A DNA stretch of 64,000 nucleotides from Comamonas sp. 26 (lineage in GTDB: Bacteria > Pseudomonadota > Gammaproteobacteria > Burkholderiales > Burkholderiaceae_C): positions 62,001 to 126,000 of the forward strand of contig NZ_PEFL01000001.1 of NCBI RefSeq assembly GCF_002754475.1, given 5' to 3'. The translations under genes and the position numbers were made by a program. The notes beneath the pieces were generated by a model. The model did no database searches and was not told the origin of the DNA. It saw only the letters and a list, made by a program, of their open reading frames with translations. Every line of letters starts with the position of its first letter. Positions within the stretch are counted from its first letter, which is position 1. This document shows positions 33,730 to 41,951 of this stretch, piece after piece.

Positions 33730-35691
33730 TCATGGCCAGAAAAAGCTCCATGGCTTGCGCCACATGCGCTGGCGTATGGCTTTGTAGATGCGCGAGCGGT
33801 CCACACCGCTGACATTGTGGGCACGCAGTGCCACGCGGAAAGCCATGTAAAAGCTCACGCCCACATTCAACGCTGCGTTGAAGGGCAGCATGGCCACGGC
33901 CCACCAAAGCAGGTCGTCGTGCAGCACTTCCCAGCCTAGCGATGCTGCGGCGACGCCGATCTGGCCTGTGGACAGGGTGACGTGGCGCACCTCCATGCCA
34001 AGACCAAAGAAGGCCGTAAATGCGGGTACCAATCCCAGCATGAAGCCCAGCGAGATATTGGATGCGAGGCTGGAGATGTTCTTGCGCAAAAAAGTCGCCC
34101 AGCGGTCTGCACGCTCCGCGCCCAGCGTGCGTGTGATGCTTGGGTTGTAGCGAATGACCGAGTCGATATTGCGCAGCACAAACCAGTTTTCTGCACCGCC
34201 TGCAATCAGGCTGCTGGTGAACAGCAGAACGCCTGTGAATGCTGCAAACAGCACCGATGGACCGAGCAGGCTCAGCGAATCCAGTACCTGCTCTGCATGC
34301 TTGGTACTGAGTGCCTGATGGCCTGTGAGATAGGCGTAGCCAAGAGACAGCAGCAGCGCGGCGGGGAAGACGATAAGCACGTTGCCCAGAATGGCTGCGA
34401 CCTGAGAGCGCACCAGATGGGCAACCTCGTCGACAAACTCCTGAATGGAGCTGTCGGTCTGGATGTCCTTGAGCTTGGCAGCCATGGCTGGTGCCGTCAT
34501 GGCGGGCTGCTTGGTGGCCACCGTGAAATGCAGCATCTGGATCAGCACAAAGCTGATGGCGTAGTTGAAGCCCGCCGCCATCCCCGACCAGAAGACGGAC
34601 AGACCCAGCGCATACAGCGCAAACTTGGCCAGCGTGGTAAAGGCCATCACAAAGCCGCCGCCTGCGGCCTTGGCCATCATGCTGCGGTATTCGGCACCGT
34701 CGCGGGTGATGTAGTGCTCGCCGGTTTCTGCGCTGCGCTCGGCCACTTTGGCGGCCAGCAGCGACGAGTTGGTGGACATCAGCGCACGCACACTGCGGCG
34801 TTCAATGCCCACAGCGACGAGGTTGGAGAGCAGCTCGGACGTTTCGTACGAGCGGTCGTTTGACAGCAGGCAGTCCAGCAGGCGGCGAATGCGCACAATG
34901 CGGGCGCGCACCTGGCGCAGTCGGAAGATCAGGCCTACGGAAATACCTTCAGCCTCGACATAGGAGTACACCGAGGACACGGCGGCGCGGCAGGCTTCAA
35001 GGCGTTCGCGCAACTGTGCGGCAGCGGCATCACGACGATCTGTGGTGCGCAGCGGCAGCATGACTTCCACGCGCAGGTTTTCCACGTCGTGAATCAGTGC
35101 GTGAAATGGCTTTTCCTCGCGCGCTTGTTCGCTCATGCGCAGACGCAGCTCGGGCGCAAAGCCCGTGGAGAGAATCTGGCCCGAGCAATAGGTGATGGCG
35201 TCGAGCAGATTGCGTTCCCAGAAGCTGACGCCTTCTTCCTGCTGCGGGGCCAGCAGCGCCGTGATGCGGTTCATGAGCTGGCTATCCAGCGCATGCAGCC
35301 AGCGGGCATCAAAGCGGTCGGGAAAGACCAGCATGAACAGCTCTGAGGCATCTACCGTCTCGGGCGTGCTGGGTAGCTTGTAGCGCAGGCGCTCGACCAC
35401 TTCGCTGGCCATGGCGGTGCGAGGCGCAAAGCCAAAGTCGGCCAGCAAGGCGGTGATGTCAACCGTCTCCACCAGCGTCTTGCTCCAGCGGCGCAGGCGA
35501 TTCAGTGCTTCGGGGTCGGCCTCGAAGGCGGCCACGATTTCTTCTACGCGCCGCACAGCGCCATCCACCGATGGCTGGGCTGCGCGTATCCATTCGGCCA
35601 GATAAATCAGCCACAGATGGCGCTGTGCAAGGCCTGCGCCGGGGTCCAGAGACAGGAGCAGGCCGGGCAGGTCAAGAGTGCTTTTTTTCAT
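33730..35691 (-). CDS. Gcr-type 'site-specific recombinase' family membrane protein
   Basis: The 653-residue protein has a soluble helical N-terminal half (about 1-370) and a polytopic membrane half with five or more helices (FVMAFTTLAKFALYALGLSVFW, ILGNVLIVFPAALLLSLGYAYL, SLLGPSVLFAAFTGVLLFTSSLIAGGAENWFV). It matches the family annotated as Gcr-like site-specific recombinase, but no Tyr or Ser recombinase catalytic motif is visible, and the membrane topology makes a recombinase role doubtful. The likely operon is with apaG, 20 bases upstream. Confidence 0.8.
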   Translation of the reverse strand: MKKSTLDLPGLLLSLDPGAGLAQRHLWLIYLAEWIRAAQPSVDGAVRRVEEIVAAFEADPEALNRLRRWSKTLVETVDITALLADFGFAPRTAMASEVVERLRYKLPSTPETVDASELFMLVFPDRFDARWLHALDSQLMNRITALLAPQQEEGVSFWERNLLDAITYCSGQILSTGFAPELRLRMSEQAREEKPFHALIHDVENLRVEVMLPLRTTDRRDAAAAQLRERLEACRAAVSSVYSYVEAEGISVGLIFRLRQVRARIVRIRRLLDCLLSNDRSYETSELLSNLVAVGIERRSVRALMSTNSSLLAAKVAERSAETGEHYITRDGAEYRSMMAKAAGGGFVMAFTTLAKFALYALGLSVFWSGMAAGFNYAISFVLIQMLHFTVATKQPAMTAPAMAAKLKDIQTDSSIQEFVDEVAHLVRSQVAAILGNVLIVFPAALLLSLGYAYLTGHQALSTKHAEQVLDSLSLLGPSVLFAAFTGVLLFTSSLIAGGAENWFVLRNIDSVIRYNPSITRTLGAERADRWATFLRKNISSLASNISLGFMLGLVPAFTAFFGLGMEVRHVTLSTGQIGVAAASLGWEVLHDDLLWWAVAMLPFNAALNVGVSFYMAFRVALRAHNVSGVDRSRIYKAIRQRMWRKPWSFFWP

Positions 35692-35711
35692 GCTTTAACG
35701 GTAATCGCGTC

Positions 35712-36119
35712 TTAGTGCAGAACGCGTGTTTCGGGCATGGGCATAGCCTCGCCAGAGTCGTTCATCTGCAGCACGAAAAGAGGAATCTCGCACTCAAAGG
35801 TTTCACCTTCGTGACTCACGCACAGATACGTGCCTCGCATGGTGCCCGAGGGTGTGCGCAGCTGGCAGCCGCTGCTGTACTCAAACGATTCACCGGGCTG
35901 CAGCAGCGGCTGGCGCCCCACCACGCCCAGGCCCTTGACCTCTTCGACATGGCCCAGCTCATTGGTGATCACCCAGTGCCGCGCAATCAGCTGCGCGGGC
36001 ACCTCACCCGTGTTGGTCACGGTGATGGTGTAAGAAAACACATAGACGCCGGCGGCCGGGGTGGACTGCTCGGGCAAATAGGCGGGCTGGACTTGAACCA
36101 GAAACTCGTGCATTGGCAT
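35712..36119 (-). CDS. apaG: ApaG protein
   Basis: The 135-residue protein has the fibronectin-III-like ApaG fold: YVFSYTITVTNTGEVPAQLIARHWVITNELGHVEEVKGLGVVGRQP, then GESFEYSSGCQLRTPSGTMRGTY. The family is linked to cobalt and magnesium tolerance and diadenosine tetraphosphate levels in enterics. The start at 36119 leaves 31 bases to the divergent rpe ATG. The exact function is not known. Confidence 0.93.
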   Translation of the reverse strand: MPMHEFLVQVQPAYLPEQSTPAAGVYVFSYTITVTNTGEVPAQLIARHWVITNELGHVEEVKGLGVVGRQPLLQPGESFEYSSGCQLRTPSGTMRGTYLCVSHEGETFECEIPLFVLQMNDSGEAMPMPETRVLH

Positions 36120-36150
36120 GGCCCAATGGTAACTGCGACAATTGCCAACC

Positions 36151-36831
36151 ATGAGCCCCACCTACCGTATTGCCCCCTCCATCCTGTCTGCCGACTTTGC
36201 CCGCCTGGGTGAAGAAGTGCGCAATGTCATTGCTGCAGGCGCAGACTGGATTCACTTCGATGTGATGGACAACCATTACGTGCCGAATCTGACTTTCGGC
36301 CCCATGATCTGTCAGGCTTTGAAGCCGCACGCCGTGACGGCCGACGGCAAGCCCGTGCCGATTGACGTGCACCTGATGGTTCAGCCCGTGGACGATCTGG
36401 CCACCGCCTTTGCCAAGGCCGGTGCTGACTACATCAGCTTCCACCCCGATGCATCGCAGCATGTGCACCGCAGTGTGCAAAACATCAAGTCCCACGGCTG
36501 CAAGGCTGGTCTGACCTTCAATCCCGCCGCGTCGCTGGATGTGCTGGACTGGATGATCGAGGACATCGACCTGATTTTGCTGATGAGCGTGAACCCCGGC
36601 TTTGGTGGTCAAAGCTTTATTGATAGCACGCTGCGCAAGATTGAAAAGGCCCGCAAGCTGATTGATGCTTCTGGCAAAGACATCCGCCTGGAAGTGGATG
36701 GCGGCATCAAGGAAGCCAATATCCGTGCCGTGGCCGACGCCGGTGCCGACACCTTTGTGGCTGGCAGTGCCATCTTCAACCAGCCTGATTACAAGGCCGT
36801 GATTGACCAGATGCGTAAGAACTTGGGCTAA
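36151..36831 (+). CDS. rpe: Ribulose-phosphate 3-epimerase
   Basis: The 226-residue TIM barrel has [32 protein letters not shown] (metal-binding His and Asp), [14 protein letters not shown] and LEVDGGIK. It interconverts ribulose-5-phosphate and xylulose-5-phosphate in the pentose phosphate and Calvin pathways. The rpe-gph-trpE order is common in Gammaproteobacteria and Burkholderiales. A terminator follows, so gph has its own promoter here. Confidence 0.95.
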   Translation: MSPTYRIAPSILSADFARLGEEVRNVIAAGADWIHFDVMDNHYVPNLTFGPMICQALKPHAVTADGKPVPIDVHLMVQPVDDLATAFAKAGADYISFHPDASQHVHRSVQNIKSHGCKAGLTFNPAASLDVLDWMIEDIDLILLMSVNPGFGGQSFIDSTLRKIEKARKLIDASGKDIRLEVDGGIKEANIRAVADAGADTFVAGSAIFNQPDYKAVIDQMRKNLG

Positions 36832-36881
36832 CTCGCTCTGAGCGGCTCTGGCTTGGCGTCCGTGCTGGAGTCGTTTGAACC

Positions 36882-36917
36882 AAAGCCTGCATGGTCACGT
36901 CATGCAGGCTTTTTTTG
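36882..36917 (+). terminator. Rho-independent terminator of rpe
   Basis: The 12-base stem AAAGCCTGCATG/CATGCAGGCTTT has a seven-base loop and ends in a T tract. It lies about 50 bases after the rpe stop codon. Confidence 0.9.
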
Positions 36918-36922
36918 AGTCT

Positions 36923-36976
36923 TTTTGGCTGTAAGCGCTCTATCTGATTGCGCTTGCAGCTATTGAATTGATAGTT
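36923..36976. repeat. Interspersed repeat (copy 6)
   Basis: The copy has arms GCTGTAAGCG and CGCTTGCAGC and ends CAGCTATTGAATTGATAG. It lies directly before the gph start, so it may affect gph expression. Confidence 0.6.
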
Positions 36977-36978
36977 GT

Positions 36979-37662
36979 ATGAAGCTGAACCTGCCCACTC
37001 CCGCCGCTGCACTGGATATTGATGCCGTCATGGTCGATCTCGACGGAACCATGGTGAACACGCTGGGCGACTTTGCCGAAGCACTTAACCGCATGCTGGC
37101 CGATCTGTCTTTGCCCGCCATTGCGCCGCAAGCCATTGAGAACATGGTGGGTAAGGGGAGCGAGAACCTGATTCGCTCCGTGCTGGCGCATGTGGGTGCG
37201 GCAGATATCGAGGCGGTTTACCAGCAAGCCTGGCTGCGCTACGAGCATCACTATCTGGCTATCAACGGCCAGTTTGCCGACCTCTACCCCGGCGTGCTTG
37301 AAGGTTTGCAGGCGCTTCAATCCATGGGGTTGCGCATGGCCTGCCTGACCAACAAGCCTTTGTCTTTTGCTCAGCCGCTGCTGGCTGCCAAAGGCCTGGA
37401 TGGCTTTTTTGACTGCGTGTTTGGTGGTGATTCCTTTCCGCGCAAAAAGCCTGACCCGATGCCGCTGGTCGAGACCTGCAAGGCATTGGGCAGTGAACCG
37501 GCCCGCACGCTGATGGTGGGCGATTCCAGCAACGACGCGCAGGCCGCCCACGCCGCAGGCTGCCCGGTGGTACTGATGACCTACGGCTACAACCATGGTG
37601 AGCCCATCACGGCGGTGGATGCCAAGGCGCATTTGCATTCTCTGGCGCAGTTTGCTGTGTGA
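36979..37662 (+). CDS. gph: Phosphoglycolate phosphatase
   Basis: The 227-residue HAD phosphatase has motif I VDLDGTMVNT, motif II around CLTNKPL, a Lys in KKPDPMPL and motif IV VGDSSND. It removes phosphate from 2-phosphoglycolate arising from DNA repair or photorespiration-like reactions. It lies between rpe and the polyamine gene in the same direction. An interspersed repeat abuts its start. Confidence 0.92.
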   Translation: MKLNLPTPAAALDIDAVMVDLDGTMVNTLGDFAEALNRMLADLSLPAIAPQAIENMVGKGSENLIRSVLAHVGAADIEAVYQQAWLRYEHHYLAINGQFADLYPGVLEGLQALQSMGLRMACLTNKPLSFAQPLLAAKGLDGFFDCVFGGDSFPRKKPDPMPLVETCKALGSEPARTLMVGDSSNDAQAAHAAGCPVVLMTYGYNHGEPITAVDAKAHLHSLAQFAV

Positions 37663-37749
37663 TACCGTAGTGTTGTCCACATTTCTGGCAAGAAAGAGTG
37701 CGGATAAGCATATTTGCTAGAGTCGTTGGCTTTGCATGAACCATGCCGC

Positions 37750-37766
37750 CCCCAGATGTACTGGGG
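37750..37766 (+). other. Short hairpin upstream of the speD-speE gene
   Basis: CCCCAG-ATGTA-CTGGGG lies 33 bases ahead of the preferred start at 37799. It would fold in the mRNA leader. A regulatory role is only a suggestion. Confidence 0.4.
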
Positions 37767-37798
37767 TGCTGGCAGAGAACGAGAGGGACTCACGCCAC

Positions 37799-39082
37799 AT
37801 GCACGGACTGCACCTGACTGCCGACCTTTACCAATGCACAGGCCACGAGCGCTACATGCTCGATGCCGATGCCATCGCCCAGCTTTGCCGCGACCAGACT
37901 GCGGCTTCGGGCCTGACGCTGGTGGATGACACATGGGTGAAATTCCCACCCTATGAAGGTCAGCCCGGTGGCGTTACGGGAACTGTTTTGCTGGCGGAGT
38001 CGCATCTGGCCATCCACACTTGGCCGGAAACGGGCAGCGTCACCATTGACGTTTATGTGTGCAACTTCTCGGATGACAACTCGGGCAAGGCCCGCAGCCT
38101 GATGGAAGGCGTGATCGAAGCGTTTGCACCCCAGCGCGTGCTGCGTCAGCACCTGATGCGTGGCGACATCCGCATGGCAACGCCTGCTGAAGACGCGACT
38201 GAGGACGTTCCAGAGAGCGCGGCGCAGACCGAATCCAGCTGGACCATGGAGCAACTCACGCCGAACACCCGCTTTGGCTATCGCACAACGGGCAGCGAAA
38301 AGCAGCAGACTCCGTTTCAGCAACTGGAGCTGCTGCAGACGCCGCAGTTTGGCAAGGTGCTGCGGCTCGATGATCGCTTCATGACCTCCGAGGGCGAGGA
38401 ATTTTTTTACCATGAGGCACTGGTTCACCCTGCCGCCATGGCCCATCCCGCGCCGCGCAAGGCCTTGATTCTGGGCGGTGGTGACGGCGGGGCGGCCGAA
38501 GAGCTGCTCAAGCACCCGAGCATTGAGCGTGTAGTGCTGGCCGAGCTGGATGAGGCTGTGGTGCAGTTCTCGCGTCAGCATCTGCAAACAGTGCATCGCG
38601 GCGCGCTCGATGATGCGCGCGTGCAGGTCTGCATAGGTGACGGGCTGGCCTTGATGGACGAAACCGATGAACGCTTTGACCTGGCACTGATGGACCTGAC
38701 AGACCCCGATACACCTGCCAGCGCCCTGTATTCGCCAGCGTCACTGGCGCGCATGAAGCGTGTGCTGGCACCGGGCGGCGCGCTGGTGCTGCATCTGGGC
38801 AGCCCGGTCTTTCATGGCAAGCAGGTGGCTGAGCTGGCGCGCAGCCTGCGCGAGCAGTTTGCCGTGGTGCGCTGCTATGGCCTCTACATTCCGCTTTATG
38901 GTGCTTACTGGGGGCTGGCTGTGGCCTCTGACGAACTGGACCCGCTGGAGCTGAGGGAGCAGAGGGTGGCCGAGCGCCTTAAGCAGCGCAATGTGGGCGA
39001 TCTGCAGTACTACAACACCCAGGTACACGGAGCGCTGTTTGCACTGCCTGGCTACTACCGCGAGCTGCTGAAGCCGCAGTGA
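37799..39082 (+). CDS. speDE: SpeD-SpeE fusion: S-adenosylmethionine decarboxylase / spermidine synthase
   Basis: This protein of about 427 residues joins two enzymes. Residues 1-120 are a class 1b AdoMet decarboxylase: LLAESHLAIHTWPE contains the Glu67-Ser68 self-cleavage site, with Ser68 becoming the pyruvoyl group, His73 and, in VYVCN, Cys88; the spacing matches the active enzymes. Residues about 148-427 are an aminopropyltransferase: LILGGGDGGAAEELL binds decarboxylated AdoMet, LAELDEAVV holds acidic residues, and LMDLTDPDTPA replaces the usual DSTDP. A linker of about 25 acidic residues joins them. Together they could convert putrescine to spermidine. Fusions of this kind are known from Delftia. 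An in-frame ATG at 37736 is less likely because it precedes a leader hairpin. Confidence 0.9.
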   Translation: MHGLHLTADLYQCTGHERYMLDADAIAQLCRDQTAASGLTLVDDTWVKFPPYEGQPGGVTGTVLLAESHLAIHTWPETGSVTIDVYVCNFSDDNSGKARSLMEGVIEAFAPQRVLRQHLMRGDIRMATPAEDATEDVPESAAQTESSWTMEQLTPNTRFGYRTTGSEKQQTPFQQLELLQTPQFGKVLRLDDRFMTSEGEEFFYHEALVHPAAMAHPAPRKALILGGGDGGAAEELLKHPSIERVVLAELDEAVVQFSRQHLQTVHRGALDDARVQVCIGDGLALMDETDERFDLALMDLTDPDTPASALYSPASLARMKRVLAPGGALVLHLGSPVFHGKQVAELARSLREQFAVVRCYGLYIPLYGAYWGLAVASDELDPLELREQRVAERLKQRNVGDLQYYNTQVHGALFALPGYYRELLKPQ

Positions 39083-39083
39083 G

Positions 39084-39689
39084 TCAGCCGGCCTCGCCCA
39101 GCAGCGCTTTTTTAAGCTGCTGATCGGCGGGCCTGGGGCCTAGCCAGATGCCCAGCAGGGCGTTGAAGAACTCTGGCTCTTTAAAGGCTTCGCCCTGCGG
39201 CTGCCCCTTGACGGTGACGATGCTGCCCTGACCGGGAATCCAGTCCACGGAGAAGTTTTCGCCCGTCAGCAGCTTTTTGTGCTGGCTGAACAGCTCGCTC
39301 ATGCGCATCACGCCAGGAATCAGCTTGGAGAACGCAGCGCGCTCCATGTTGTCTTCCATCCCGCGTGAAAACAGCTTTCCCAGCTCTGCCGAATCAATGT
39401 CGCGCAGCATGGTCACGGTGATGCGCTTGTGGCCGCCAAGGGCTGCCACATCCTGAAAACTGTGGGCAGGCTTTTCCAGATACAGGCCGGCGGTATAGAC
39501 CTTGAAAACTGCCTTGTAGCGCGTGCCCGCGCCGTTGAGTTCCAGGGCCTTGCCTTGCGACTGCACCGTAGGTGCATAGGTCACGCCGTGGATTTTGACG
39601 GGTTCGGTCGATGTGGCCTGTGCCAGAGAGGCGGAGCTGGCAAGCGCCACCGCGAGCAGCAGGGCGCGCGTAAAACGAGAGCTGGGCAT
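39084..39689 (-). CDS. Secreted chalcone-isomerase-like protein
   Basis: The 201-residue protein has a signal peptide (SSRFTRALLLAVALASSASLAQA) and a chalcone-isomerase-like domain (LELNGAGTRYKAVFKVYTAGLYLEKP, KRITVTMLRDIDSAELGKLF, GENFSVDWIPGQGSIVTVKG, FNALLGIWLGPRPAD). Bacterial members are exported and their activity is unknown. GAGGAGAC precedes the ATG at 39689. It converges on speDE with only one base between the stop codons. Confidence 0.88.
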   Translation of the reverse strand: MPSSRFTRALLLAVALASSASLAQATSTEPVKIHGVTYAPTVQSQGKALELNGAGTRYKAVFKVYTAGLYLEKPAHSFQDVAALGGHKRITVTMLRDIDSAELGKLFSRGMEDNMERAAFSKLIPGVMRMSELFSQHKKLLTGENFSVDWIPGQGSIVTVKGQPQGEAFKEPEFFNALLGIWLGPRPADQQLKKALLGEAG

Positions 39690-39885
39690 GGGGTGTGTCT
39701 CCTCGGTAGGCCGGCGTTGAAGCTCTGGTGGCTGCCGGTTGGGATGTGTATGTTTAAATTTGTAAGCGTTCACTGCAATAAGGACTCACCCCAGCGCAGT
39801 GAGGATGGCAGCGGTCACGGCTCGCCGCTCTACGAACCGCGCGAAAGCGATGGCGTGTCCCTGTATGCGCTACACTGTTTGCATC

Positions 39886-39969
39886 ATGTTCATTCATCGC
39901 ACGTTCAATGCAGGTTGTGGAGACCGGGGAGCCTGGCCCTGGCGTAAGCCTGCACATCTGAACTGCTAA
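39886..39969 (+). CDS. trpL: trp operon leader peptide (27 codons, Trp-Pro-Trp)
   Basis: A short frame ATG 39886 to TAA 39967-39969 lies 146 bases before the trpE start. It encodes a basic 27-residue peptide containing GAWPWRK, so TGG codons at 39934-39936 and 39940-39942 flank one Pro codon. Trp is otherwise rare, and a Trp cluster in a short frame ahead of trpE is the hallmark of ribosome-mediated attenuation. An in-frame ATG at 39865 would lengthen it by seven residues; neither start has a strong Shine-Dalgarno sequence. The assignment rests on position and the Trp cluster. Confidence 0.75.
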   Translation: MFIHRTFNAGCGDRGAWPWRKPAHLNC

Positions 39970-40115
39970 AGCACCCGGCCGCGAGCCCGGCGTGCACTCG
40001 CGGCCCGACCTAGGGCCATGGAATGAACCGGCGCATCCCCCAGAAAATCAGCGTCACCTGCCATCTCAAAAGTCAGAGCAGGTGAGCCATGCGCCATGTA
40101 TCCGGAGTTTTCACC
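39934..40115 (+). promoter_or_regulatory. trp leader with alternative hairpins (candidate attenuator)
   Basis: Several stems can form. GGCCGCGAG at 39977-39985 pairs with CTCGCGGCC at 39997-40005. The Trp-codon segment TGGCCCT at 39934-39940 can pair with AGGGCCA at 40012-40018, enclosing that stem. CACCTGC at 40055-40061 pairs with GCAGGTG at 40078-40084, nested in GGCGCAT/ATGCGCC (40030-40036 with 40089-40095). No stem is followed by a T tract, so termination may be Rho-dependent or control may act on trpE translation; GGAG at 40103 lies just after the last stem. Confidence 0.55.
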
Positions 40116-41615
40116 GTGATCACGGAACTGGAATTCAAGTCTCTCGCGGCCCAGGGCTATAACCGCATCCCTTTGTTGATCGAGGCGTTTGCCGACCTCG
40201 AAACCCCGCTCTCCCTCTACCTCAAGCTGGCACACGCCAATGGCGACGGCAAGTACAGCTTTTTGCTGGAATCCGTGGTCGGTGGCGAGCGCTTTGGTCG
40301 CTACAGCTTTATCGGCCTGCCGGCCCGCAGCTTTGTGCGCGCATCGGGCTTTGGTGACGAGGCCAAAACCGAGGTGGTGAGCGATGGTCAGGTGGTGGAG
40401 ACTGCCAGCGGCAACCCGCTGGACTTCATCGCTGCCTATCAGCAGCGCTTCAAGGTTGCCATTACGCCTGGCATGCCGCGTTTTTGCGGTGGTCTGGCGG
40501 GCTACTTTGGCTATGACGCTGTGCGCTATATCGAGAAAAAGCTCGAAAAATCCTGCCCGCCCGACAGTCTGGGTACGCCCGACATCATGCTGCTGCAGTG
40601 CGAAGAGGTCGCCGTCATCGACAACCTCTCTGGCAAGCTCTACCTCATCGTCTACGCCAACCCTGCCGAGGCTGAAGCCTTTGGCAAGGCCAAGAAGCGC
40701 CTGCGCCAGCTGAAAGATCAGCTGCGCTACTCCGTCAGCGCGCCGCAAATTCGTGCGGGGGAGAGCTACCCTGCCGAGCGTAGTTTTGACAAGCAGGACT
40801 ATCTTGCCGCCGTGCAAAAGGCCAAGGATCTGATTGCGGCGGGCGACTTCATGCAGGTGCAGGTCGGTCAGCGTATTCAAAAGCGCTTCACCGCATCGCC
40901 GCTGAGTTTGTACCGCGCGCTGCGCTCGCTGAACCCCAGCCCTTACATGTACTTCTACCATTTTGGTGACTTCCATGTGGTGGGCGCCAGCCCCGAGATT
41001 CTGGTGCGCCAGGAGCGCACGCCTGATGGCCAGAAGGTCACCATTCGCCCGCTGGCTGGAACCCGCCCGCGTGGCAGCACAGTGGAATCAGACAAGGCTA
41101 CCGAACAAGAATTGATCGCTGATCCCAAGGAACGTGCCGAGCACGTGATGTTGATTGATCTGGCGCGCAACGACATTGGCCGCATCGCCAAGACTGGCAG
41201 CGTGAAGGTGACCGAGGCCTTCTCGGTTGAGCGCTACAGCCACGTCATGCATATCGTGAGCAATGTGGAAGGCATCTTGCAGGACGGAATGGACAATATG
41301 GATGTCTTCAAGTCCACCTTCCCCGCTGGCACGCTGACCGGCGCGCCCAAGGTGCATGCCATGGAGATCATCGACCAGCTGGAACCCACCAAGCGCGGTA
41401 TTTACGGTGGCGCTTGCGGCTACCTGAGCTTTGCGGGTGATATGGATCTGGCGATTGCGATTCGCACCGGCGTCATCAAAGACAACATGCTCTATGTGCA
41501 GGCAGCTGCTGGTGTGGTGGCCGATTCCATCCCCGAGATGGAATGGAAAGAAACGGAACACAAGGCCCGCGCCCTGCTGCGTGCGGCTGAACTGGTGGAA
41601 GAAGGTCTGGAATGA
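40116..41615 (+). CDS. trpE: Anthranilate synthase component I
   Basis: The enzyme has about 499 residues, starting at GTG 40116 with GGAG nine bases upstream; relatives begin MITELEFKSLAAQGYNRIP at this point. Family motifs are RYSFIGLP, the chorismate-site block TIRPLAGTRPRG, DPKERAEHVMLIDLARNDIGRI, SYSHVMHIVSNVEG-like sequence and FPAGTLTGAPKVHAMEIID. It converts chorismate to anthranilate with the amidotransferase TrpG, two genes on. The leader peptide upstream suggests attenuation. An ATG at 40089 lies within the leader hairpin and is less likely. The stop codon overlaps the chorismate mutase start (ATGA). Confidence 0.95.
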   Translation: MITELEFKSLAAQGYNRIPLLIEAFADLETPLSLYLKLAHANGDGKYSFLLESVVGGERFGRYSFIGLPARSFVRASGFGDEAKTEVVSDGQVVETASGNPLDFIAAYQQRFKVAITPGMPRFCGGLAGYFGYDAVRYIEKKLEKSCPPDSLGTPDIMLLQCEEVAVIDNLSGKLYLIVYANPAEAEAFGKAKKRLRQLKDQLRYSVSAPQIRAGESYPAERSFDKQDYLAAVQKAKDLIAAGDFMQVQVGQRIQKRFTASPLSLYRALRSLNPSPYMYFYHFGDFHVVGASPEILVRQERTPDGQKVTIRPLAGTRPRGSTVESDKATEQELIADPKERAEHVMLIDLARNDIGRIAKTGSVKVTEAFSVERYSHVMHIVSNVEGILQDGMDNMDVFKSTFPAGTLTGAPKVHAMEIIDQLEPTKRGIYGGACGYLSFAGDMDLAIAIRTGVIKDNMLYVQAAAGVVADSIPEMEWKETEHKARALLRAAELVEEGLE

Positions 41616-41947
41616 ACAAGGCAATTGACTTGGTGCAGCCCTGCACCACCATGGAAGATGTGCGCCGCAATGTAAATGCGCTGGACGATGTGCTGGTGCC
41701 GCTGCTGGTCACACGTATCGGCTATATGCAGCAGGCCGCGCGCATCAAGGGTGATGTGACTCAGGTGCGCGATGAAGATCGCATCGAAGCCATCGTCAGC
41801 CGCGTGCGTGAGCGCACGTTGCAGGAAGGCGGTCAGCCCGATGTGATGGAGGCCGTGTACCGCCATCTGATGGAAGAGTGCATCGCCTACGAACACAGTG
41901 AGTTCGCGCGCCTGCGCACGGCTCAAAAAACGCACAATCAGGAGTAA
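41612..41947 (+). CDS. AroQ-type chorismate mutase
   Basis: The 111-residue all-helical protein has the AroQ pattern [34 protein letters not shown], with the Arg, Lys and Glu positions of the family, and a C-terminal helix ([17 protein letters not shown]). It converts chorismate to prephenate, or may resemble isochorismate pyruvate-lyase. It is coupled to trpE by an ATGA overlap and precedes trpG by four bases. This places a Tyr/Phe-branch enzyme inside the Trp operon. Confidence 0.85.
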   Translation: MNKAIDLVQPCTTMEDVRRNVNALDDVLVPLLVTRIGYMQQAARIKGDVTQVRDEDRIEAIVSRVRERTLQEGGQPDVMEAVYRHLMEECIAYEHSEFARLRTAQKTHNQE

Positions 41948-41951
41948 GACC

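Noticed and set aside
36610..36632. AAAGCTTTATTGATAGCACG in rpe as a repeat copy
   Set aside because: The match is short and the coded segment is conserved Rpe sequence.
39871..39876. TACACT as -10 of the trp promoter
   Set aside because: No matching -35 is found, and it would place the transcript start within a few bases of the leader ATG. The promoter remains unassigned.
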